From: Trichostrongylus colubriformis
Lineage: Eukaryota > Nematoda > Chromadorea > Rhabditida > Trichostrongylidae
NCBI GenBank assembly: GCA_963978905.1
Contig: OZ022261.1
Span: forward strand, 310,001 to 374,000
Direction: 5' to 3'
DNA length: 64,000 nt
The position numbers and the translations under genes were made by a program. Shown in pieces: positions 57,244 through 64,000 of the stretch. Every line of letters begins with the position of its first letter. The stretch's first letter is position 1. Below the pieces are notes generated by a model, which saw only the letters and a list, made by a program, of their open reading frames with translations, made no database searches and was not told the DNA's origin.

Positions 57244-58408
57244 TCCAATGGTATCGTGAATACGATATGATCATATCACGTTGAATGAAATCTATCGGAC
57301 GTAGCGCCGGTGTTTCATCCCATCTCTCTTCTTGATAGGTGAGGGGTCCGCTGTTGATGCTACTTTCTGTCTCTATCAAGAGGGATTCGAGAGTCTTCTC
57401 ATCCGGAACCCTTCGTTGCACGACTTTGTAGAGGCTGTGCTTGATGGATTTAATCATACGCTCATAAAGACAAAGACCTCCCTGCCCCGGAGCATATGAC
57501 GTGATTGTATTCCTTACAATTCCTTTTGCTGCCATTGACTGCATGAAAGAAACATCACACGTCTTGGGTAGGATGAGGTCACGAGTTCCGCTAATAGGAA
57601 GCTGGATCCGTTGTCAGATGTTACGCTAGATGGGATTCCGCGTCGAGCAAAGAATCTGCGCAATGCCATCACTAAGTGGTTTGTGCTCATGTCTGGTACT
57701 TGTTCCAAATGAATGAGTCGTGTCGTTGTGCACGTCAAGATTATACCGTGTGCTTTTGCCTGCTCGTCGCTTCTTTTTTATTGAAAGAGGTCCGAAGTAG
57801 TCGATTCCTGTATATTCGAAAGGTCGTGTTCTGCATACTCGTTGCTTTGGCAGGTCGTCCATCTCCGGATATCGATGCGGGAGGTTGTTTATCTTCTGAC
57901 ACGGTATACATCGTATTATTGCTGATCGAACCATCTGTCTCAGTTTTGGTATCCAGAACTGTTGTCTCACGTTCACCATGGTGTGTGCTTCTCCGCAATG
58001 TAGAGTTGTGTGAGCATTTTCCACAATTAACCGAGCGAGATCGGTTTTAGTGGCGACGATATAGGGATGTTTAGTATCAGGAGATAGGTTGGAATTTCCT
58101 AGCCGTCCCTGACATCGTAGGATTCCACGTTCGTCTTCTTTCAATTTCTGCTGCTTCAAAACTGCTTGTCTTTCTGCGGTAAGATGAACTCTCTGGTGAT
58201 TCCGAAGTAAAGCTCTCAAAGCCGTTTCCATTCCTTTAACGGTTATGTGTCCAAGTGATTCTGCATGTCTTACTTCAGGGATGCCGCTTTCTACCTTGGT
58301 TTGGAGACTGTCCTTCACATGCATAAGTAATGTCTTGATGAAACGTAACACGTATGCTACCGCTCTCTGGCTTTTTTGAAGGTTGTTATGTCGCTTCCAA
58401 TTCAGCAA
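57236..58408 (-). pseudogene. BEL/Pao integrase remnant
   Basis: 58408-57626: zinc domain with HTTLHCGEAHT...RCIPCQK and YTGIDYFGPL (first catalytic D region). 57738-57514: TRLIHLEQVPDMST and SVTSDNGSSF (second D). 57544-57236: APGQGGLCLYERMIKSIK, the Pao form of the glutamate motif with an inserted L-C. The three frames differ, so at least two frameshifts. Confidence 0.87.
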
Positions 58409-58409
58409 T

Positions 58410-58866
58410 TCAGAGAAGTTCAGTTGTTCCAGCAGCTAGAATGTGAACATTCTCGTGGTTCGATGGTGGATTGACAATCCTGCACTTCTGAGGCCATCGT
58501 TCTACTGGGTGCGAGATGTATGACGGTCCAGTCCACCACAAATGGTTCTCGAGGTATGCTTTGTTCAGTCGTCGTCGCACAATCAGCTGGGTCATCCGCG
58601 GTTTTTACATAGCCGAACATATCAGGAGGAAGAACTTGGGAGACGATCCGTTGTAACTCGCGGACTCGATTTCTTACTAACACGCCGGTTGATGGGTCCA
58701 GTGAACTTGATGATATCCAGTTGAGGACAAACTCTGAATCTGTCAGAATGGCTACTTCCTGAATTCTTAAGTATTCTTTCACCGCATCATATACAGAATA
58801 CATCAATCGGACTGCCATCGTAAGGGCGTTGAGTTCCATTTTCGGGATCGTGGGTTTTTCTTTCAC
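58410..58866 (-). pseudogene. BEL/Pao RNase H segment
   Basis: 148-codon minus frame with IPKMELNALTMAVRL and VAILTDSEFVLNWISS, the Glu and Asp motifs of Pao RNase H, then VRNRVRELQRIV and a DPADC motif. Confidence 0.85.
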
Positions 58867-58869
58867 TGA

Positions 58870-60169
58870 CGGTAATTGAGATTTTCCTGCTACCAGAGTT
58901 GATCAATTGTTCGATGTAATGTATGCACATGAAGCCATACTAATGTTGCTCGCATCTGAGAAAACTACAAGTTTCACCTTTTCGTATTTGCGTTACTCGT
59001 CTGTTGAGTTTGCGTTAGAAGCCATTTACTCCTTGTACAATTCCAATCCATTGTTGTTGATGTTCTTGAGACACAACTTCGTCCCAGCTGTAATCGCAGG
59101 GTGCGGGTTCGAGTCCCGTCCGACACCGAAGCTTTTGCCCATAACTCAGCATCCTTGTACTAGCTGTAGAAATCGTTTTCCATGAAGCGTAATTGGTGTC
59201 ATCCATCCAAGTGGATCACAGATGGAAGCTATCTGTTCAGAAACTGATCGCTTTTCTTTCGGAGGATACTTGCAGGTCAGGATTAGCTCGTCTTCCTCTG
59301 AATTCCACAGTATTCTCGAGATTTTTTGAGTGGTGGTTTCACTTAAGTCTTTCTTGCTTATTTGTTGTTTGAGGTCACCATCATTGGAATTGAATTCTCG
59401 AAGATTCATTTTCATGTCTTCAAATATAGTTTCAGATTCCTTGTAGAAGGGATTGCTTCCGTCGTGGAATTTGCTGTCATCACGACATTGTTCACATAGG
59501 TGTTGTTTTAGATTTCACGAGCTAGTTCGGGGCTCTTCGTATAGTATTGTAAATGATATTTGGCTGTTCTAGCAAGGAGGAATGGTAAGCATATCAGTCC
59601 AAAGGTGGCGCGACTGAAGCGGTGCGTGCTAATGTTGTCTTGCACAATCGGTTGATCTATGTCTTTCAGCCACAGAAAACGAGTTACGTCTCTGTCTTTC
59701 AAGTGGGGCCGTACTTGTGGGAAGGCTTTCTCAACATCGCTAGGAATGGCGACGTTTCCTATCCTGAAGCGAAGAAGAATGCCTCAAATCTCAGGCAGCA
59801 TGACGGGTCCTCGATGGAGTACATCGTTGAGAGATGGAGCATTTTCAGTTGGGCAGATGCATCATATACAATTCTTAACTTGGTTGCATTCTTGTGTGCA
59901 GTGATAACTGCACGATGAGGCAAGTAGTGTACAATGTCTCCATCGGGAGTTTGGCAGCTATCAACTTCTTCGATGGTATCATTGTTTAGTTGAGTTTGTA
60001 TTGTTTCCTGATACTGTTGCAGTATTTCGGGAGTAGCCCTTAGCTTGGTAATCGATGCTTGTAGGTGACGTAGAGCCATGTTCTTGTTATCTGGTAGTTG
60101 TTCCGCGTTTTTTTTTTCTCCAAAGGAAGCGTACGTAGTAACCGTCTTCTCTTTCAATTGTTTGTTCAA
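58870..60169 (-). pseudogene. BEL/Pao reverse transcriptase remnant
   Basis: Fragments in order: 60169-59759 with HYLPHRAVITAH and TKLRIVYDASA (Pao RT opening), 59702-59508 with TRFLWLKDI and RATFGLICLPFLLARTAKYH, 59415-59146 with ISRILWNSEEDEL and SICDPLGWMTPITL (connection). The catalytic YVDN/YVDD region expected near 59500 is not readable. A tRNA-like T-arm sits within the coding order at about 59094-59135. Confidence 0.82.
59090..59135 (+). repeat. tRNA 3'-half-like sequence inside BEL pol
   Basis: gtgcgGGTTCGAGTCCcgtccgacacc: consensus B box and a paired T stem (GCGGG/CCCGT with one wobble). No matching 5' acceptor upstream, so not a tRNA gene. It lies on the plus strand while the element is minus. 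Confidence 0.45.
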
Positions 60170-60419
60170 ATGCGTTCCATATAGCGGTGCCTATTCTTCG
60201 ACGTTTTTCGGTCTTCGGGCCTGTGGTCAGCTACTCCTGATGGCTCGAACGTGCAGAAGTCTTCCCACGATTGTATAGTTTCTTCGGGTTCCCCTATATT
60301 TACAGTGTTTGATGTCGTTTTTTCTCACTCTTAACTGGCAAAGAGATGCTGTCGTTCCCTGCTACCAAATAATCGAGTTTTGATGACCGACTGCGTGATT
60401 GTGTCGATCCTTGTGACCG

Positions 60420-60911
60420 TCAACACATGCGGTGTTCCATCCGCGTCCCACATTTGGAGGGTGGTGACACCACATGTTTTTTGATAGGCTGCTGTGAGCC
60501 GAAAGTGTTGATGTTGATATTGAGCATTCTGGACTCAATATCTTTGAGGTGCAATCTCCTGGAGAAAACGTTGCTGATGAACGAACGATCAGCGCCCGTA
60601 TCGAGCATGACGTGGACAGATTCAAGTGCTCCCGTAGCTGGATTGAGTACTTTTGCCTGTCCTGCCAAAACCATTACGTTGCTTCGGTTGCTGGAGTGAT
60701 GTACGGTATCTTCTTCTGAAGTGAGGCCTTGGTTGGAACCTATGGTGTTGACATTTGTCAACTTTACGGAGATGTTTCTGTAGAATTCACTTTCTGTTTC
60801 CTTGAGTTGGGAGGCGGGTGAGGAGGAGAGGTATTTTATGGAAACAGAGCCCTGCAAATGGAGGTGTGGTGTCCGATAATCTCGCATATTCTGCAGGCTC
60901 CTCTTGGACAT
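60420..60911 (-). pseudogene. BEL/Pao aspartic protease segment
   Basis: 163-codon minus frame with VMLDTGADRSFIS (active-site DTGAD at about 60588-60602) and a following LNININTFGSQ. This is the A17/DUF1758-type protease of Pao elements. The active-site triad is intact here. Its 5' end overlaps the zinc knuckles in a different frame. Confidence 0.85.
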
Positions 60912-60960
60912 TTTGCTGCTGTATGGTCCATTTGTCCGCAGTTACGGCAAAACTATGCTT
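60841..60960 (-). pseudogene. BEL/Pao zinc knuckles
   Basis: The minus frame encodes CRNCGQMDHTAAKC and CRICEIIGHHTSIC, two CX2CX4HX4C nucleic-acid-binding knuckles in tandem, separated by PRGA. Too short and too interrupted to appear as a long frame. Confidence 0.85.
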
Positions 60961-61456
60961 CATTATTTCGAGACGATGCTCAAGTGAGGGAACATCAGGG
61001 CTATTTTTTGCAGTATGTCCTGTTCTTGTGCAGTAGAAACACGGCGATGGTTGGAGTTTTGTTGGTTTTTTGTTGGCTGAAAGCTTCTTTTCTTCTACCG
61101 TACCGTTTCTTGAATTCTTGCGCTGTCAGCGATGTGCCAGCTTTCTATTTGACTTGTGATTCTCAGCTCCGCTTCGATAAATTCTTTTGCAACTCTCAGT
61201 TGCGTCATTGTGTTCCAAGCTCCTTCCGATTGCAGCTTTGATTTTTGTCGAAGAGCCTGTCTTTGAATGTCCACGGAGAACTTCCTCAGCAGATATTTCT
61301 GTAGAAATGTGTTGTCAATGCGTTCTTCGTGGAGATCCAGTTGTGACGTGATGGAAGTGAGTTATTCGCACAACGTTTTTGGTCTCTGAGATTATCACTG
61401 TTAGTTTCGGTCGATTGCAGCTTACTTAAGAGTCGGTCCACAAGTGCTTGTTTCTC

Positions 61457-62003
61457 TCAATACTTCCTCTTTAGATGTTCAATGACTAGAGGATATGTGC
61501 TACCAGCGACGTGGAAATGTTTCACTGATTTTTTAGCTGCTCTTTGAAGTGCGTCAAGAAGATAGTTCAGTTTATACGTCGTCGATGTTGCGGGAGTGTA
61601 CGTTCCGTTCGAAACTTTGCCATAAAGGTTCCCATTCCCATATGTCTCCGTCGAATTCGAGTATTGGGATAGGAGTGAGAGTGACTTCAGATCCTTTTGA
61701 AGTTGCTTCGTCTGTTCTGTCAGTCCCGTCATATTCTCTTGGAGTTCCACGAGCTTGTTCAAAAAGTTGTGCGCCTCGTCTAAGAGTTCCTGTGCTTCGC
61801 TGATGTGACTTCCGTCCGTTTGAGCAGGTCCGGTTTCGGTGGTGTCTCTTTTGAGTTGTCGACTGCTGCGGCGTATCCATCGTTTCTTCGACTTTTTCCA
61901 TTTCAGCTAGCATTGTTACTTTTGTCTTCTTAATCTGCTTCTGAAACTCCCTGACGTCTTGTCCTTCTTGGGACAAGTCAACCAGACAAGGCTGTGCTTT
62001 CAA
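61457..62003 (-). pseudogene. BEL/Pao gag remnant (DUF1759-like)
   Basis: Two overlapping minus frames. 62003-61572 has a glutamine/lysine-rich start and ends LTPIPILEFDGDIWEWEPLW + QSFERNVH, the L.L..F.GD..EW..FW..F motif of BEL/Pao Gag. 61762-61457 supplies the continuation YKLNYLLDALQRAAKK in another frame, so a frameshift separates them. Confidence 0.8.
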
Positions 62004-62152
62004 GACCGCTGACAGACGATTTTTCTGCTCGTGTTAGAATATCTTGTCTTGTCGAAATCATCGAACTCATCTTGCAAATACAACGAAGAAAAAAAGGCTG
62101 TGGCTGCACTCACTGCTCGTTGCTTTCTTCTGTCCGAATCCAATCGGCCGGT

Positions 62153-62354
62153 AACGGCTGGCTCCTTGTGTCGTATATGTGCCACGCGGGTCTTCGGAAG
62201 GGTTTATTGTAGAGCTCACAGTCCAGGAAGCAGGAACGAACGAATTAACAACCACTGCGCACTTTCCTTTTACACAATACAAGATAAGTGCATATCAGTA
62301 CCATGGTAAACAATGATCTTAATATTCATTATAATTAGCAGTTATATGAGAAAT
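62153..62354 (-). repeat. 5' LTR of BEL/Pao element
   Basis: 202 bp. About 13 substitutions from the 3' LTR and no indels, about 6 percent divergence counted by eye. Confidence 0.92.
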
Positions 62355-62448
62355 GGTTGTAGAGGAATTTCTACACTAGTACGGGAGGGTTTTCTTGGTG
62401 AGGAGTCTATCTTCCGGCCATCTGTCTGTTATGAAAACTGAAAATTTG

Positions 62449-62480
62449 GGGTGACCTTATAATTATGAAATACACTGTAT
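62449..62480. mobile_element. Tc1-type terminal repeat, right end
   Basis: ggggtgaccttataattatg + aaatacactgta is the complement of the ends at 53138-53168, terminating in TA. Orphan end. Confidence 0.5.
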
Positions 62481-62537
62481 GTACCTGTCAGCAGCATGTG
62501 CGACATATCGTCTCCTGTTCCCAGTAGTGCCTTTGCA

Positions 62538-62780
62538 ATGGATGACAAGAAGATGCTCTACCGACCAGTTCTACTTCTACAGTGCCGCTGCGGCCGATCC
62601 GCGAACGAGGCCCATCGCTTTCTGCAGGAGACAATATAGGGGCAAGCCCTCTGTCGCTCGACGTGCTTCACTGGTACCACAAGCTCGACAACGGTGACGA
62701 ATCGCTCAAGGAATCTCGACGCACAGGTCTACCACAAACACATAACAAACGGCTAGTGCTCGCTACCTGTGGAGCTCACT
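62538..62780 (+). pseudogene. Mariner transposase N-terminal (HTH) fragment
   Basis: From ATG 62538: MDDKKMLYRPVLLLQCRCGR + SANEAHRFLQETI, stop, then a +1 frame with SLDVLHWYHKLDNGDESLKE + SRRTGLP. This is the paired-HTH opening of mariner transposases (Y.....G.SA.EA.R.......S....WF..F..GD.SL.D..R.GRP). No catalytic domain follows. Confidence 0.7.
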
Positions 62781-62929
62781 TGACTTTTCTGTCCGCGAAC
62801 TTTCGGACCTTAACAATACTCAAAATCCGCGGTACACGATGTTACTAACTATACAAAGTTCCGCGAATTAGTCTGAAAACTTTCCGGACACCTAATTTTA
62901 GATAGCAGTGTACAAGATTTCCCGTCTAG

Positions 62930-63290
62930 TTGCTGATGACTATTATCAATCTTTATCAGTCGTTATCTGGTTCGGTCATCACTGAGGCTCCCAAAACTCT
63001 CCAACTACTATGAGTCTGAACACTCACTCCACTGTAAGTTGAACAAGCGAAATGAGCTTTGGACAAAAGAGTTTGGTGACATTCGCCCTTTGAGGTTCCT
63101 TATCGAATCTTATCGACCGTTATCAATTTGAGCCACCCACTATTAATGTCCCTGCTTCACCCCTCGAAACACCTATGAGTGTCAGTGCTCTAGGATCATC
63201 CCGAAAGGCGAAACAGATTTGTCGACATTTGCCTTCTGGCGCTCGCTATCGAATCTCATCAACCGTTATCGATGTGGATCACCCACTGTC
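62930..63290. repeat. Diverged minisatellite-like units
   Basis: Three loose repeats of a ~110 bp unit with cattcgccctttgaggttcc, ttatcgaccgttatcaattt and cacccactattaatgtccc, recalling the 10.8 kb array unit (attcgcctttggaggctcc, ttatcagttgctatcactt, attaatgttcccttacc). Confidence 0.5.
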
Positions 63291-63419
63291 TTCTCGTTGC
63301 TCATCGGGAGTCTCGAGCGGGCGCCAGCAACGACTCCATTCGTCTCTGTCGCGAGCCAAAGCAGTCCAGTAAACCTTTCTGGCTCCACGGACACGAAGCA
63401 CCTCGTTCCCTTCGCGCTT

Positions 63420-64000
63420 CCAAGAAGAGTTACGACCATTAGGCCGGCGGTCGTTCAGGTGTTCGTTCGACGTCCCGAGGGGTCCAATCGGTAATCTCTA
63501 TGAGCCAACGGTCGTCGCGGTATCGCATGACGTGCCCAGCCCATACAATCTTCGATTTCTTGGCAAGTACGACAGCGTCCCTGATCTTTAAGAGGAGTTC
63601 GGAACTCCGGATTATCCTGCACTTGCGTGTATCGGGATACCCTAACATCGTCCTTTTGATGGCGCGCTGGATGACGCCGACTGCATGCTCCTCCTGCCTA
63701 CGTAGAGTCCAAGTCTGAGACGTATGTTAGGACAGGAAGGACAGCGGAATCGAAGACATGGGCGGAACCGGACGTTCTCCGTCTTTTTCACCACTCCCTC
63801 GATGGTCTTGAAGGCCAAGCCGCCTCTTCTCCTGCTCAGCTCTAGTACTAAGTTGTTCATCATGTTGACTTCCTGACCTAGGTACACATAGCTGAAGCAT
63901 TCAGTGATGTTCGTTCCGTTGAGCGTGAATGAGGCATCAGGTACCAATCCGTTCATCGTGAAGAACGTGTTCGCCAGGTTTAGCTTCAGACCGATTTTTC
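63420..64000 (-). pseudogene. RTE-type LINE C-terminal fragment, runs off window
   Basis: Minus frames 63956-63642 (MNGLVPDASFTLNGTNITEC + FSYVYLGQEVNMMNNL, ELSRRRGGLAFKTIEGVVKK) and 63648-63439 (KIVWAGHVMRYRDDRW, ITDWTPRDVERTPERPP) match the reverse transcriptase thumb and C-terminus of nematode RTE elements. The frame continues beyond 64000. A frameshift and a loss of ~40 residues separate the two pieces. Confidence 0.82.

Larger units (their letters stand above)
56145..62354 (-). mobile_element. BEL/Pao LTR retrotransposon, near full length
   Basis: 6.2 kb on the minus strand, with two 202 bp LTRs in direct repeat. GTTGT lies just outside at 56140-56144 and 62356-62360, a 5 bp target duplication with one base of uncertainty at 62355. 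Inside the 5' LTR the candidate primer site is TGGATTCGGACA (complement of 62131-62142); a purine tract (complement of 56347-56360) precedes the 3' LTR. Domain order is Gag DUF1759-like, CCHC knuckles, A17-type protease, RT, RNase H, integrase, C-terminal domain. Frameshifts and stops show it is dead. Confidence 0.93.

Noticed and set aside
57676..58050. 124-codon plus-strand frame
   Set aside because: Antisense to BEL integrase (zinc domain and DYFGPL readable on minus).
59090..59135. tRNA gene
   Set aside because: Good T arm only; no complementary acceptor strand, D arm or anticodon arm upstream.

Overview
The window looks like nematode nuclear DNA, probably from a repeat-rich strongylid or hookworm-like genome. 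This is an inference from three things. One dispersed gene has short consensus introns with ttt(c)ag acceptors next to enormous ones. The transposon set is animal: mariner/Tc1, Penelope-like, RTE-like LINE, Ty3, BEL/Pao and Helitron-like repeats. There is no operon-like or bacterial signal. A 200-N assembly gap lies at 50792-50991.

One conserved cellular gene is recognisable: a plus-strand orthologue of the animal C2-domain protein C2CD5 (CDP138). I place 13 exons between 4329 and 43603. All splice phases agree within each run of exons, and the codons join into peptides alignable with the family as I know it. The first exon seen is the C-terminal half of the C2 domain with its Ca2+-binding loop; the start of the gene is upstream or not recognised. 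Introns range from 51 bp to about 13.7 kb, and the large ones are filled with mobile elements. Most six-frame open frames in the window are shadows or transposon debris.

Layout. 0.3-2 kb: TACAGTCC-ended MITEs and a TTTAAAG-ended MITE. 4.3 kb: C2 exon. 5.5-6.9 kb: head-to-head Penelope-like (GIY-YIG) remnants. 7.6 kb: exon. 8.4-9.2 kb: partly palindromic mariner. 9.5 kb: second TTTAAAG MITE. 10.5-13.9 kb: 3.2 kb minisatellite of Helitron-like units. 15.5-16.4 kb: two hairpins. 18.1 kb: exon plus a tandem copy of it. 19.8-22.4 kb: MITE, then a Helitron-like repeat carrying a nested TTAA insertion. 24.6-26.5 kb: MITE and a broken Ty3 integrase. 27.5-29.2 kb: five exons. 30.1-34.5 kb: Ty3 element with LTRs and a GAGAC target duplication. 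35-36 kb: palindromic mariner-type element. 37-42.4 kb: MITE and LINE remains. 42.8-43.6 kb: the last exons. 44.4-49.7 kb: MITEs, a 1.2 kb nested palindrome and a Penelope-type fragment. 53.9-55.1 kb: second copy of that palindrome. 56.1-62.4 kb: a near-complete minus-strand BEL/Pao element. 62.5 kb: mariner HTH fragment. 63.4-64 kb: RTE-type LINE running off the window.

I see no new defence, metabolic or toxin system. The most unusual material is structural: palindromic mariner-type elements built from smaller hairpins, a Helitron-linked minisatellite with a nested TTAA insertion, and a duplicated C2CD5 exon.
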